Notes: generated by a model not told the origin, from the letters alone. Counted from the stretch's first letter, positions 24,961 to 34,533 are shown. The stretch: DNA of 64,000 bases from Flavobacteria bacterium RIFCSPLOWO2_12_FULL_35_11 (GCA_001800975.1 MGWK01000009.1:62001-126000), one strand, 5' to 3'. Numbers and translations: made by a program.

Positions 24961-26053
24961 TCACGTTACCGTGCTTGAGATAGATTTAAATGCCATTGAT
25001 CACAATTTAAGTTATTTTAAATCAAAACTACATCCCGAAACAAAAGTATTGGCAGTGGTTAAAGCTTTTGGTTATGGCAGCAGTTCGGTTGAAATTGGAA
25101 AGTTTCTGGAACCAAAAGTCGCTTATTTTGCCGTGGCTTATTTGGACGAAGGTATTGCTTTGAGAGAAGCCGGGATTAAAAAGCCCATTTTGGTATTGCA
25201 TCCTCAAAAAATAAATTTAGAGCAAATTATAAAATTCAATCTGGAGCCAAACGTATATTCCATCACTTTATTAAAAGCGGTTATTGAAGCGGCAAAAAGT
25301 TTAAAAATTCAAAATTATCCCATTCATATCAAATTCAACACGGGTTTAAACCGATTGGGTTTCACAAAAAAAGACATTCCTGAAATTTTGGCCTTGGTTC
25401 AAAATCAGAAAGAAATCACTGTTGCCTCCGTTTTTTCACATATCGCCGCCAGTGAAGATTTAAACGAACAGGAGTTTACGTTGCAGCAAATAAACAGCTT
25501 CAAAGAGGTTTCCGCACAATTGATCGGCCAACTTTCCAACAAACCTTTTCGGCATATGTTAAACACTTCCGGAATCATAAATTATGCTTCCGAAGCGCAA
25601 TTTGATATGGTGCGTTTGGGAATTGGACTGTATGGATTTGCAAACGATGAAGCCGAAACTTCAAAACTGAAAAATGTGATTACCTTAAAATCGGTTATTT
25701 CACAAATTCAAACCATTGAAAAAGGAGAAACCGTGGGTTATAACCGTGCTTTTAAAGCGACAGATAACGTTAAAACCGCCACCATTCCTGTTGGCCATGC
25801 CGACGGAATTTCACGACAATTTGGAAATGGCGTTGGCTATGTTTACATCAACAACCAAAAAGCACCCATTGTTGGCAATGTTTGTATGGATATGATTATG
25901 GTGAATGTCACAAACATCGAATGCCAGGAAGACGATGAGGTCCTTATTTTCAAAGACCAAATGCACATAGAAGATTTGGCAAAAAGAACAAATACCATTC
26001 CTTACGAATTGCTTACCGCCATCTCACAGCGCGTAAAAAGAGCAATTAAATAG
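24950..26053 (+). CDS. alr: Alanine racemase
   Basis: Makes D-alanine for peptidoglycan. The 367-aa PLP enzyme has the PLP lysine in AVVKAFGYG (Lys38), the substrate region [10 protein letters not shown], and the second catalytic base region in the C-terminal beta domain (TVGYNRAF). [14 protein letters not shown] follows near residue 303. It starts inside the last codons of tdk (ATG 24950) and is translated from the same mRNA. A weak hairpin plus T8 tract (about 26052-26078) may end the transcript. Confidence 0.94.
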   Translation: MGNNHVTVLEIDLNAIDHNLSYFKSKLHPETKVLAVVKAFGYGSSSVEIGKFLEPKVAYFAVAYLDEGIALREAGIKKPILVLHPQKINLEQIIKFNLEPNVYSITLLKAVIEAAKSLKIQNYPIHIKFNTGLNRLGFTKKDIPEILALVQNQKEITVASVFSHIAASEDLNEQEFTLQQINSFKEVSAQLIGQLSNKPFRHMLNTSGIINYASEAQFDMVRLGIGLYGFANDEAETSKLKNVITLKSVISQIQTIEKGETVGYNRAFKATDNVKTATIPVGHADGISRQFGNGVGYVYINNQKAPIVGNVCMDMIMVNVTNIECQEDDEVLIFKDQMHIEDLAKRTNTIPYELLTAISQRVKRAIK

Positions 26054-26115
26054 TTCGTTATACGAATTAATTTTTTTTATTACATTAGCAATAACTAATC
26101 TTTAATTAACTTAAA

Positions 26116-26526
26116 ATGGGAATGTTAAAAGAATTCAAGGAATTTGCAATGAAGGGAAACCTTGTTGACATTGCGGTAGGTTTTGTAATGGGTGCCGCTT
26201 TCAACAAAATTGTGTCTTCATTTACCGGCGGTATTGTTTCTCCTTTGGTTGGACTGATTTTTCAATCGGACTTCAAAGGTCTGAAATGGGTTATTAATGA
26301 GGGCGTTGCTAATGAAACCGGAGAAGTCGTTGGCGAAGTTGCCGTACTTTATGGAGATTTTTTAACGAACCTTGTCGATTTTATTATTGTGGCGGCTGTC
26401 ATGTTTATGATGATAAAAGCAATTAACCGAATGAAAAAGAAAGAAGTTCCTGCGCCTGAAGCGCCAAAAGGTCCGTCTCAAGAAGAATTATTGATTCAAA
26501 TTAGAGATTTGCTGGCAAAAAAATAA
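26116..26526 (+). CDS. mscL: Large-conductance mechanosensitive channel
   Basis: A pentameric inner-membrane channel that opens under membrane tension and protects against hypo-osmotic shock. The 136-aa protein has the N-terminal amphipathic helix (LKEFKEFAMKGN), TM1 (VDIAVGFVMGAAFNKIVSSFTGGIV), a short periplasmic loop and TM2 (FLTNLVDFIIVAAVMFMMIKAIN). The C-terminal helix (EELLIQIRDLLAK) is the usual bundle. All these match MscL closely. It lies 62 bp after alr and ends at a strong terminator. Confidence 0.95.
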   Translation: MGMLKEFKEFAMKGNLVDIAVGFVMGAAFNKIVSSFTGGIVSPLVGLIFQSDFKGLKWVINEGVANETGEVVGEVAVLYGDFLTNLVDFIIVAAVMFMMIKAINRMKKKEVPAPEAPKGPSQEELLIQIRDLLAKK

Positions 26527-26544
26527 TCAACACTTTTCACAAAC

Positions 26545-26577
26545 AAAAAAGGGTTCGCAAATGCGAACCCTTTTTTT
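26545..26577. terminator. Bidirectional terminator after mscL
   Basis: Stem AAAGGGTTCGCA / TGCGAACCCTTT with a 2-nt loop and T7 on the plus strand, A-run on the other side, between the convergent mscL and MOSC genes. Confidence 0.9.
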
Positions 26578-27124
26578 ATTTGTCTTTTTTCGTTTCGTAA
26601 ACTTCGGCTATTGTTGGTGAATTCTCAGCTTTATTAACAAGAATCAGTTCATCGCCAACGCTTACATTTCCTGTTTGAAGCACTTTAAAATAAACGCCGC
26701 ATTTGGTTGAATTCCAAAATTGTTTTACTATTTCCTGGGTTCCAAAACGAATTCCGAGTTTATAACAAGGCTCTCTTGGCTTGGTGACTTCCAACAATGC
26801 TTCGCCTAATTTATAAATATTTCCAACGAATATTTCGGTTTCTTCCAAATTTGAAATCGTTAAATTTTCACCCAACATGCCATAATTCCAGTCTAAATTC
26901 GGATACAATTCCTTCCAATAGGCATAATGATTTTCGGAATACCCATAAACCGCTTTCTCAATTCCGCCGTGATGTTTTCGGTCGATTATCGCATCGTTTT
27001 TAATAGCTTCATTTCCCAGAAAAACAGGCTGATTTACCGGATACTTAAAAATACCGGTTTCAACAATTTTTCCTTTGTAGTTTATTACTTTTAGCTCGCC
27101 AAGATTGACAGAAATTACCTTCAT
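26576..27124 (-). CDS. MOSC-domain protein (YiiM-like)
   Basis: MOSC domains bind molybdenum cofactor sulfide or related ligands. This 182-aa stand-alone MOSC protein has DRKHHGGIEKAVYGYSENHY (about residues 48-67), NYGMLGENLTISNL (about 77-90) and the conserved Cys in KPREPCYKLGIRFG (about residue 119). Small stand-alone members such as YiiM detoxify N-hydroxylated bases, which could be its role. It overlaps the GH3-family gene by 4 bp at its start, so the two are coupled. The T-run of the preceding bidirectional terminator lies at its stop codon. Confidence 0.88.
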   Translation of the reverse strand: MKVISVNLGELKVINYKGKIVETGIFKYPVNQPVFLGNEAIKNDAIIDRKHHGGIEKAVYGYSENHYAYWKELYPNLDWNYGMLGENLTISNLEETEIFVGNIYKLGEALLEVTKPREPCYKLGIRFGTQEIVKQFWNSTKCGVYFKVLQTGNVSVGDELILVNKAENSPTIAEVYETKKDK

Positions 27125-28617
27125 TTTTCTTCAAATTTTATAAGTTCATCCGCAATTTTACGGTCGTTAGACAAACGCGGCACTTTATTTTGTCCGCCCA
27201 ATTTACCAATCGACTTCATATATTTATTAAATCCGCCTTTTTCTATCAAAGTAATTTTTAAAGGCCTCAATATTTTTCCGCTGATTAAATCAAAATAATA
27301 ACTGTTTTGCAATTGCAAAGAAGCATCAATTTTATTGGCAAAATCATCCAAATCTTCTGGCTTATTGTCAAATTCAATAAACCATTCGTGATAAGGCAAT
27401 CCGCTTTCCGGCGTAATTTGCGGCGCCACGGTAAATTCATTGATGGCAATAGTTGTACCTGTGGTTTGGCTATTTATGGCATTTTCCACTTCACTGCCAA
27501 TCACGTGTTCGCCAAATGCAGAAATAAAATGTTTGATTCTGCCGGTAACTTTAATTCGGTGCGGATTTATGGAAACAAACTCTACCGTGTCACCAATATC
27601 GTAACCCCAAAGTCCGGCATTGGTGTTTAAAATAAGCACGTAGTTGACGCCAATTTTAACATCAGCCAAAGAAATCCGGGTCGGATTTTCATTAAAAAAT
27701 TCTTCGGAAGGAATAAATTCATAAAACATTCCGTTATCAACCAGCAACAACATTCCTTTTTCATTTTGGGAATCCTGATAGGCGAAAAAACCTTCAGAAG
27801 CTGGAAACAACTCAATAGTATCCACTTTTCTTCCGATTAAATCTTCAAACTTGTTACGGTACGGTTCAAAATTTACGCCGCCATAAACAAACAGGTTAAA
27901 GTTTGGGAAAATATCGCCCACTTTTTTTCCGCTGCGCTCCACCAATTTTTCAAAATACATTTGCACCCAAGAAGGAATTCCGCTAATCAATGTCATATTC
28001 TCATTGATGGTTTCGTCAACAATCGCTTCAATTTTGGTTTCCCAGTCTTCTATGCAATTGGTTTCCCAACTCGGCAATCGGTTTTTGGTTAAATATTTAG
28101 GAATATAATGTGCGGCAATACCTGAAAGTCTTCCGGTTTTGATGCCATTTTTTTCACCCAGTTCCGGACTTCCCTGTAAAAAAATCATTTTTCCGTTGAC
28201 AAAATCGGCTTTTTTAGTTTCGACAATATACATTAACAAGGCATTTCGCGCCGCGCTGATATGCATAGGCATCGATTCTTTGGTAAGCGGAATATATTTT
28301 ACGCCCGAGGTGGTGCCGGAAGTTTTTGCGAAATAAATCGGTTTTCCTTTCCACAAAACATCCGATTCTCCTGCAATAACCTTTTCAATATAAGGTTTTA
28401 ACGCCTCATAATCCCGAATGGGAACTTGCCTTTTAAAATCTTCGTAAGACTTAATTTTACTGAAATTATGGTCTTTGCCAAAAGTGGTGTTTTGTGCCTG
28501 GGCAATTAAGTTTTTAAAAATATTTTGCTGAACTTTTACCGCATTTTTGCTTTGTTTATATATTCTTGTTGCAATGCGTTTTGCAAATGGTTTTGCTAAA
28601 ATTGATTTTATGTTCAT
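27121..28617 (-). CDS. GH3 auxin-responsive promoter family protein (acyl-adenylating enzyme)
   Basis: About 498 aa. GH3 proteins belong to the acyl-adenylate superfamily; plant members join amino acids to jasmonate or auxin. The ATP-binding P-loop is TSGTTSGVKYIPLT (about 103-116), and the later motifs YGGVNFEP, ELFPASEGFFAYQD and NAGLWGYDIGDTVEFV are present. Bacteroidota almost always carry one copy; its substrate there is unknown to me. I start at ATG 28617 (MNIKSILAKPFAKRIA), just after the stop of the M23 gene, rather than at 28626. Confidence 0.88.
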   Translation of the reverse strand: MNIKSILAKPFAKRIATRIYKQSKNAVKVQQNIFKNLIAQAQNTTFGKDHNFSKIKSYEDFKRQVPIRDYEALKPYIEKVIAGESDVLWKGKPIYFAKTSGTTSGVKYIPLTKESMPMHISAARNALLMYIVETKKADFVNGKMIFLQGSPELGEKNGIKTGRLSGIAAHYIPKYLTKNRLPSWETNCIEDWETKIEAIVDETINENMTLISGIPSWVQMYFEKLVERSGKKVGDIFPNFNLFVYGGVNFEPYRNKFEDLIGRKVDTIELFPASEGFFAYQDSQNEKGMLLLVDNGMFYEFIPSEEFFNENPTRISLADVKIGVNYVLILNTNAGLWGYDIGDTVEFVSINPHRIKVTGRIKHFISAFGEHVIGSEVENAINSQTTGTTIAINEFTVAPQITPESGLPYHEWFIEFDNKPEDLDDFANKIDASLQLQNSYYFDLISGKILRPLKITLIEKGGFNKYMKSIGKLGGQNKVPRLSNDRKIADELIKFEEK

Positions 28618-28618
28618 A

Positions 28619-29488
28619 CTATTCAAAATCGATATAATTAACTGGATTTACCGGATATCCTTCATTCCATAATTCAAAATGCAAGTGTGGTCCAGTGCTA
28701 AATTCACCCGTATCTCCTGCCGAAGCAATCACTTCCCCCGATTTCACCAAATCTCCTTGCTCCTTGTGCAAAGATGTATTGTGCTTGTAAATAGAGATAA
28801 ATCCGCCGCTGTGCTCTACAATAATCACATGGCCGGTTTCAGCTGTCCATTCGGCAAAAATTACCGTTCCGTCGGCAACAGATTTTACCGGAGTTCCCTT
28901 TTCAACAGCAATATCAATGGCAAAATGTTTGTTTTTAAGACTGTATCCATCGGTCACAATTCCTTTCACCGGCGAAAAAAAGACAACATCGGCACTTTTT
29001 ATTGCTTCCCTAAAAACACTAAATCTGTCGGTACTTTCAACATCCAGCCTAAATTCCAAATCAATGTCTGAAGGACTAAAATTCATAGAATCTTTATCAA
29101 ATTTCATGGCATTTAAGACCGAATCTTTGTCGAACTGAACTTCCGTAATTTTGCCGGTTAACAACTCTTTTACTTTTTGAATGTAGAGATTGTTCATTTC
29201 CAATACCTGATTCAAGGAATCTGCTTTATACACCAGCTGAGTGGCCTCTCTTTTTAATTTGGTGGAAGAATATCCCGGAATGTATTCTCTTAAAGAAGTA
29301 AATGAAATTAAAAAAATGGTGCCAACAATTAACAGAACAGAAAATAAAGTTCCAAAAACAAACACATTCATTATTGTTAATTTAAATGATAATTTTTCTT
29401 CAAAGGTATCTTCATTTAAAATTACCAAACGGTATTTATTAATTAATTTCTGTTTGAATTTGACCCTTTTTCTAAGTTTTTTTGCCAT
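28619..29488 (-). CDS. M23 (LytM-type) metallopeptidase, membrane anchored
   Basis: A 289-aa protein with a basic N-terminus, one transmembrane helix (about 36-60, LTIMNVFVFGTLFSVLLIVGTIFLIS) and a periplasmic coiled coil (about 70-110). A C-terminal LytM domain follows. Zinc ligands are visible: His and Asp in KHFAIDIA, His in YKHNTS and the HxH in GPHLHFELW. LytM proteins cut peptidoglycan cross-links or, when degenerate, activate amidases; here all residues are intact. It lies between nadD and the GH3 gene on the same strand. The active site contrasts with that of the second M23 protein of the window (41.1 kb). Confidence 0.9.
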   Translation of the reverse strand: MAKKLRKRVKFKQKLINKYRLVILNEDTFEEKLSFKLTIMNVFVFGTLFSVLLIVGTIFLISFTSLREYIPGYSSTKLKREATQLVYKADSLNQVLEMNNLYIQKVKELLTGKITEVQFDKDSVLNAMKFDKDSMNFSPSDIDLEFRLDVESTDRFSVFREAIKSADVVFFSPVKGIVTDGYSLKNKHFAIDIAVEKGTPVKSVADGTVIFAEWTAETGHVIIVEHSGGFISIYKHNTSLHKEQGDLVKSGEVIASAGDTGEFSTGPHLHFELWNEGYPVNPVNYIDFE

Positions 29489-29572
29489 AATACTGCTTCA
29501 AAAAATATAAAAGCGAATTTTATATAATTAATATTAAACTACTTATTTAGAAGTGTTAAAACTTTTATAAAG

Positions 29573-30154
29573 TTATGATTTATAAAAGTTCATTTCATCA
29601 ATATATTTCCAAACATTAAATGGCAACATGGTGCTGATGTCTTTTTTGTCTTTAATCGCATTTCTGATAAATGTAGATGAAATTTGAACGATTGGTGCGT
29701 TTACCCTGTGAATTTTTGGATGATTTAAAAATTCGGGCGCTACTTTTTCTTCAGAAATTCTTGGATAAACATACAACTCGTAATTTTTTAGAATGGTTTC
29801 GTAATTTTTCCATTTCTGAAATCCTTTCAAATTATCTTCGCCCAACAGCAAACAAAATTGATGATTCGGGAATTTCTCTTCAATATGAATAAGCGTGTTT
29901 ATGGTGTAATTTGGCTGCGGAAGGTTAAATTCGACATCAGATGTTTTTAATTTCGGATAATTTTCAACGGCAATATTTGCGATAGCCAACCGGTGATGAT
30001 TGCTTAACAGCGTTTCTTTAAGTTTAAACGGACTTCTTGGCGTTACCACAAACCAAACTTCCTCCAAATCAGAAAATTCGACCATATAATTCGCAATAAT
30101 CATATGCCCGATGTGAATTGGGTTAAAAGTGCCAAAAAATAATCCGATTTTCAT
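29573..30154 (-). CDS. nadD: Nicotinate-nucleotide adenylyltransferase
   Basis: Joins nicotinate mononucleotide and ATP to deamido-NAD in NAD synthesis. The 193-aa nucleotidyltransferase has GTFNPIHIGHM (8-18), with the HxGH catalytic motif as HIGH, and the C-terminal ISSTFIRNAI motif near residue 160. WFVVTPRSPFK and LLLGEDNLKGFQKW are further family marks. It follows gmk on the minus strand with a 70-bp gap that holds degenerate GTTAAAAG-like repeats. Confidence 0.94.
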   Translation of the reverse strand: MKIGLFFGTFNPIHIGHMIIANYMVEFSDLEEVWFVVTPRSPFKLKETLLSNHHRLAIANIAVENYPKLKTSDVEFNLPQPNYTINTLIHIEEKFPNHQFCLLLGEDNLKGFQKWKNYETILKNYELYVYPRISEEKVAPEFLNHPKIHRVNAPIVQISSTFIRNAIKDKKDISTMLPFNVWKYIDEMNFYKS

Positions 30155-30159
30155 GTGCG

Positions 30160-30207
30160 TTAAAAGTTGGAAGGTTTAAAGTTTGTTGAAAGTTGAAAGG
30201 TTAAAAA
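30160..30207. repeat. Degenerate GTTAAAAGTTGGAAGG repeats in the gmk-nadD gap
   Basis: Read on the plus strand the stretch alternates GTTAAAAG, GTTGGAAG, GTTTAAAG, GTTGAAAG and GTTGAAAGG. It looks like a decayed form of the heptad repeat (GTTAAAA is the reverse complement of TTTTAAC) seen at 22.65 and 35.57 kb. Confidence 0.5.
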
Positions 30208-30224
30208 AATCAAGGTACCATCTA

Positions 30225-30803
30225 TTAAACCTCCTCCAAAAACTTTTTCACCAAATTATAGGCTTCTTCTTGCGCTTTTTCCAAATTATCATTTACCAAA
30301 ATAACATCGAAATCTTTGGCAAATTTTAGCTCTTTCTCAGCTTTCGCGACACGTTCTTTAATTTTTTCTTCACAATCTGTGTTTCGGTGTCTAAGGCGGC
30401 GCTCCATTTCATCAATTGACGGACTTTGCACAAAAATAGCCAGTGTTTGCTCAGGAAATTTATGTTTAATGCTTAGGCCTCCAACCACATCAATGTCAAA
30501 AATTACATTTTTTCCCGCAGCCCAAATACGTTCAACTTCCTTTTTTAAGGTACCGTAATAATTATTTTCGTAAACCTCTTCCCATTCAATAAAATCGCCT
30601 TTTTCCACATGTTTTTGAAATTCTTTTAAGGACAGAAAATAATAGTCTTTTCCCTCTATTTCCTTTCCTCTTTTTTCACGTGACGTTGCCGAAATGGAGA
30701 AATCTAAATTTAATTCAGATTTTCTTAATAAATGGTGTACAATAGTCGTTTTACCAGAGCCTGAAGGTGCCGAAAAAACAATGAGTTTTCCCTCTTTTTT
30801 CAC
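30225..30803 (-). CDS. gmk: Guanylate kinase
   Basis: Phosphorylates GMP to GDP with ATP. At 192 aa it has the P-loop APSGSGKTT (12-20), the GMP-binding TSREKRGKEIEGKDYYFLS, and the lid RRLRHRNTDCEEKIKERV. The start codon is GTG (30803): the family-typical KKEGKLIVFSAPSGSGK begins there, and the frame has no closer ATG. It is placed between yicC and nadD, a common order in flavobacteria. Confidence 0.95.
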   Translation of the reverse strand: MKKEGKLIVFSAPSGSGKTTIVHHLLRKSELNLDFSISATSREKRGKEIEGKDYYFLSLKEFQKHVEKGDFIEWEEVYENNYYGTLKKEVERIWAAGKNVIFDIDVVGGLSIKHKFPEQTLAIFVQSPSIDEMERRLRHRNTDCEEKIKERVAKAEKELKFAKDFDVILVNDNLEKAQEEAYNLVKKFLEEV

Positions 30804-30841
30804 TGCTTTAAAAATTTATAAATGGTTGATGATCCCTTTTT

Positions 30842-31699
30842 TTACAATACATTTAAGTTTTGCTCTTTAATTTTTTCAAGTTCATCTTTCATTTGAACAA
30901 CCAATTTTTGCATATTGGCCAAATTCGATTTTGAACCGATGGTATTAATTTCCCTGCCAATTTCCTGAGTAATAAACGCCAATTTTTTACCATTGGAAAC
31001 GTCTTCATTCAGCTCTTTGATAAAATACTCCAAATGATTTTTTAAACGTACTTTTTCTTCGGTAATGTCCAGTTTTTCAATGTAGTAAATAAGTTCCTGC
31101 TCAAACCTGCTTTCGTCAATTTTTGTTTCCAGCTCGGCAATTGATTTTCTAAGTTTGTCCTTAACCTGTTCAATGCGCAACGGGTCCATTTCCACAACTC
31201 TTTCCAACAATATTTCAATAATGGAAATACGCAACACGAAATCGGCGTGCAGTGCTTTTCCTTCATCAATACGGTATTCATTTATTTTTTCAATGGTTTC
31301 AAGTATGCCATTTTCAATTTGATTCCATTCCTGTTCATCCAATTCTTCTCTTTGTGATTTAAAAGCATCTGGCAGGCGAATGGCCATTTTCAGCAATTCA
31401 ATTTCATCAGAATCCACAATACCTCTCAATTGGTTCATGTATTCTTTCACCATTTTTTCATTTATTTTCGATGAAAATTCTCCTCCATTTTCTTCAATAT
31501 AAATGGAGAAATCTATTTTTCCCCTAACCAGTTCTGTAGCCAGTTGTTTGCGAATATCCAGCTCCTTTTCCCTGTAGTAACCAGGAACGCGAACATTTAA
31601 ATCTAAGTTTTTGCTGTTTAACGATTTCAATTCAATCGTAATTTTTTTTGTTGGAAGCTGCAGTACGGTTTTACCGTAACCGGTCATTGAATGTATCAT
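30842..31699 (-). CDS. yicC: YicC-family protein (putative endoribonuclease)
   Basis: A 285-aa protein beginning IHSMTGYGK, the hallmark start of YicC/YloC. The N-terminal domain continues ITIELKSLNSKNLDLNVRVPGYYREKE, and the C-terminal DUF1732 domain is KLAFITQEIGREINTIGSKSN. E. coli YicC is reported to be a ribonuclease that acts on small RNAs; I assume the same class here. First gene of the yicC-gmk-nadD run. The divergent GT9 gene starts 135 bp away. Confidence 0.9.
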   Translation of the reverse strand: MIHSMTGYGKTVLQLPTKKITIELKSLNSKNLDLNVRVPGYYREKELDIRKQLATELVRGKIDFSIYIEENGGEFSSKINEKMVKEYMNQLRGIVDSDEIELLKMAIRLPDAFKSQREELDEQEWNQIENGILETIEKINEYRIDEGKALHADFVLRISIIEILLERVVEMDPLRIEQVKDKLRKSIAELETKIDESRFEQELIYYIEKLDITEEKVRLKNHLEYFIKELNEDVSNGKKLAFITQEIGREINTIGSKSNLANMQKLVVQMKDELEKIKEQNLNVL

Positions 31700-31776
31700 T
31701 TACTATTAAAATTTAAACAAATTTACGCATTTTATGGTTTGTAATATTAATTTTTAATACTAATTGGCAGGTATTT

Positions 31777-31805
31777 TTTGTACTAAAAACTATTGTGTAC
31801 TTTTG
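31777..31805 (+). promoter_or_regulatory. Promoter TTTG-N17-TACTTTTG for the GT9 gene
   Basis: TTTG at 31777-31780 and TACTTTTG at 31798-31805 with a 17-bp spacer. The start codon is about 30 bp downstream at 31835, which rules out the longer open frame beginning at 31793. Confidence 0.6.
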
Positions 31806-31834
31806 TTTGCAATAACCAACAATTCAAATTTATT

Positions 31835-32869
31835 TTGGCAAAAACACAGCATTTATTAGTTATCCGGCTTTCGGCAATGGGCGATGTTGCCATGGCAGTT
31901 CCGGTTTTAATGGCTTTAGAAAAACAACATCCAACCCTAAAAATTACAGTGCTTTCAAAACCTTTTTTAAAACCGTTGTTTGATGGATTGAAAAATATGA
32001 CTTTTTATGCTGCTGAAGTTGACGGAAAACACAAAGGTTTTTTGGGCATTTATAAACTTTTTAAGGAATTAAAATCGTTAAATATTGATGCCGTGGCCGA
32101 TTTGCATAACGTTTTGCGCTCCAAAATTTTAAGAACTTTTTTTAAACTTGCCCTGGCTAAAGTGGCTTTTGTTGATAAAGGTCGAAGTGAAAAGCATGCA
32201 TTGACCCGATCTAAAAATAAAGTTTTTAAACAACTGAAATCTACCCACGAAAGATATGCCGATGCTTTTAGAAACTTGGGATTTAATTTGGACCTTTCAC
32301 CTCCTGAATTCCCGCCGAAAAAAGAACTAACTCCAGAAATTCTTGAAATCACCGGTATCAAAAACACAAAGTGGATTGGCATTGCGCCTTTTGCAACTTA
32401 CAATTCTAAAATGTATCCAATAGATTTAATGGAGGAAGTTATTGCTGAATTGTCTAAGCAACCTGTAAAAATAATGCTTTTTGGCGGCGGTAAAAAAGAA
32501 ATCGAACTTTTGGAAAACCTAGCTAACAAGTTTCCAAATACCCTAAATGTTGCCGGAAAACTTAAACTAAACCAAGAGCTAACGCTTATTTCAAATTTAG
32601 ACGTTATGGTAAGCATGGATTCCGGAAACGCGCATTTTGCGGCGATGCTGGGAATAAATACCATCACCATTTGGGGTGTTACACATCCTTTTACAGGTTT
32701 CGCTCCTTTTAACCAGCCTTTTGAAAATGCCATTTTACCCGACTTGGAAAAATACCCCAACATTCCCTGTTCCATTTATGGCAATAAAGTTTGTGAAGGT
32801 TATGAAGATGCCATGAGAAGCATTTCACCAAAAACGGTCATTAAAAAAGTTTTGGAAGCTTTAAATTGA
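31835..32869 (+). CDS. Glycosyltransferase family 9 (heptosyltransferase-like)
   Basis: About 344 aa. The N-terminus HLLVIRLSAMGDVAMAVPVL is typical of ADP-heptose:LPS heptosyltransferases. The second Rossmann half has WIGIAPFATYNSKMYP, IMLFGGGKKEIELLENL and MVSMDSGNAHFAAMLGINTITIWG, the conserved nucleotide-sugar region. It would add a sugar to the lipooligosaccharide core on the cytoplasmic side. The start is a TTG at 31835 (TTG GCA AAA ACA CAG); the first ATG in frame would cut into the Rossmann strand. The frame upstream of it covers the promoter. Confidence 0.85.
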   Translation: MAKTQHLLVIRLSAMGDVAMAVPVLMALEKQHPTLKITVLSKPFLKPLFDGLKNMTFYAAEVDGKHKGFLGIYKLFKELKSLNIDAVADLHNVLRSKILRTFFKLALAKVAFVDKGRSEKHALTRSKNKVFKQLKSTHERYADAFRNLGFNLDLSPPEFPPKKELTPEILEITGIKNTKWIGIAPFATYNSKMYPIDLMEEVIAELSKQPVKIMLFGGGKKEIELLENLANKFPNTLNVAGKLKLNQELTLISNLDVMVSMDSGNAHFAAMLGINTITIWGVTHPFTGFAPFNQPFENAILPDLEKYPNIPCSIYGNKVCEGYEDAMRSISPKTVIKKVLEALN

Positions 32870-32940
32870 CGGCTGATTCACGCCATTTTCATTTTCTAAA
32901 ATTTACCGACAAACTTGCCTATTTTATAATTATTATAGCT

Positions 32941-32948
32941 TATTTTTG
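32941..32948 (+). promoter_or_regulatory. -7 box (TATTTTTG) for upp
   Basis: TATTTTTG lies 16 bp before the upp ATG. A TTG at 32915-32917 is 23 bp upstream, a long spacer for a -33 element. Confidence 0.5.
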
Positions 32949-32964
32949 TGACAAATAAGCTCTT

Positions 32965-33615
32965 ATGATTGTCAACGTTTTAGATCAAAAAAATTCAATA
33001 TTAAATAAATTTATCTCCGAAATTAGAGATGCCGAAATTCAGAAAGACAGTATGCGATTTCGACGAAATATTGAAAGAATTGGTGAAGTTTTGGCCTATG
33101 AAATAAGTCAAACGTTGGATTTTCAAAACAAAATTATTTCGACACCCTTAGGCACTAAAATAGTGTCGGTTCCGCAAAAAGATATTGTGGTATGTTCAAT
33201 TTTAAGAGCTGGTTTGCCTTTACACAGCGGACTTTTAAACTTTTTTGATGATGCTGAAAATGCATTCATTTCCGCCTATAGAAAACACATCACAGAAACC
33301 GAATTTGAAATTAAAGTGGAATATTTTGCTTCTCCTAATTTAGATGGCAAAACATTGATTTTAGCCGACCCAATGTTGGCAACCGGACAATCTTTAGCAA
33401 CCGTTTATGAAGGATTGAAAAAACATGGAACGCCAAAAGAAATCCATTTGGCTTGCGTTATCGGCGCAAAAGAAGGCATTGAATACATTAAAAATCATTT
33501 TCCTGAAAACACCAAATTATGGATTGCCACAGTTGATGAGCATTTAAACGAAAAAGGATACATTGTTCCCGGTTTGGGCGATGCAGGAGATTTGTCTTTT
33601 GGGATTAAGTTATAA
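32965..33615 (+). CDS. upp: Uracil phosphoribosyltransferase
   Basis: Converts uracil and PRPP to UMP (pyrimidine salvage). At 216 aa it has the PRPP loop region ADPMLATGQSLATVYEGL (about 133-150), the uracil-binding C-terminus YIVPGLGDAGDLSFGIKL and CSILRAGLPLHSGLL. These mark the Upp family closely. Its 3' end overlaps the convergent DUF6427 gene by 6 bp. Confidence 0.94.
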   Translation: MIVNVLDQKNSILNKFISEIRDAEIQKDSMRFRRNIERIGEVLAYEISQTLDFQNKIISTPLGTKIVSVPQKDIVVCSILRAGLPLHSGLLNFFDDAENAFISAYRKHITETEFEIKVEYFASPNLDGKTLILADPMLATGQSLATVYEGLKKHGTPKEIHLACVIGAKEGIEYIKNHFPENTKLWIATVDEHLNEKGYIVPGLGDAGDLSFGIKL

Positions 33616-34533
33616 AAAATAGACAAAAACTGAAATCAGCAGAAATACATATAAAATCAAATTTCTAAAAATTTTAGATTTGGTGAGTTGCACTAAATTT
33701 GAAATAATCACTGCGGAAGGAAAAATAAGGAAAAACAATTCTGAACCATTTTTAGTTGGCGCCAAAAGGACGATTACCACCGAAATTAACAAATGATTGA
33801 TCAATACATCCCAAGAAAATTTAAAATTATTTCTGATTGAAAGAACTTTGGGAGTTACCTTTACAAGACTCCACAACAAAACCATCGACAAAAATATCAC
33901 TGGAATTAATAGTTTTAATGAAGCATAGGAACTAAAATCCAAGTTAATTTCATAATTAAACTTATTGTAAAAAAAAGCGGCATCTTCAAAATAAAGACAA
34001 TACGTAAAATAAATAAGCATAGGTACCACAAAGCCCACAATAGGAATAAACAAATTTTTAATGGTTAGTTTTTGATGTACCATCATGCCAACATACACCA
34101 ATAACAAATAAAAAATAGTCCACGAATAAAGCATTGTTGCAATACCAATCCAAAAACAGGCATCAAAAAGCTTCAATTTGGTGTCAAGCCCAGATCTTAA
34201 GCTGTAAATTTTTCGAAATCCCAATAGCAATGCAATGTTTGCCAAAACAATTTTGTAAGAAAACATGGCCTCAGGAAAAGTTCCCAATAAAAAAACAATT
34301 AAAAGCAACGCGTATAAATTGACTTTTGTCAGCTTGTTTTTTTTGACAATAAAATTTACAATCAGCAGAAATAAACCAAGCCAAATGAAAAAACCAATTC
34401 TTTTAATCAAAAATTGGATGGAAAGTTCTGCAGTATGAAGCAAAAAAGTGGCCGTAAAATAATAGACAAACAGCAGTGCGGCTATAATAAAAATAGTTGC
34501 CGGTTTAGTTTTATTGAAAAAATTTGCTATCAT
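33610..34533 (-). CDS. Multi-pass membrane protein (DUF6427-like)
   Basis: A 307-aa very hydrophobic protein with about 8-9 predicted transmembrane segments: TIFIIAALLFVYYFTATFLL, IGFFIWLGLFLLIVNFIV, NLYALLLIVFLLGTF, IATMLYSWTIFYLLLVYVGMM and others. Lys/Arg-rich short loops join them. Its place beside upp, a DUF6341 gene and trmB is the usual context of DUF6427 in flavobacteria, so I use that name with moderate certainty. No enzyme motif is visible. The promoter of the divergent small gene lies across its first codons. Confidence 0.72.
   Translation of the reverse strand: MIANFFNKTKPATIFIIAALLFVYYFTATFLLHTAELSIQFLIKRIGFFIWLGLFLLIVNFIVKKNKLTKVNLYALLLIVFLLGTFPEAMFSYKIVLANIALLLGFRKIYSLRSGLDTKLKLFDACFWIGIATMLYSWTIFYLLLVYVGMMVHQKLTIKNLFIPIVGFVVPMLIYFTYCLYFEDAAFFYNKFNYEINLDFSSYASLKLLIPVIFLSMVLLWSLVKVTPKVLSIRNNFKFSWDVLINHLLISVVIVLLAPTKNGSELFFLIFPSAVIISNLVQLTKSKIFRNLILYVFLLISVFVYFL

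Noticed and set aside
31793-31834. N-terminal extension of the GT9 protein from a TTG at 31793
   Set aside because: It spans the -7 box at 31798-31805. The glycosyltransferase start motif fits TTG 31835.
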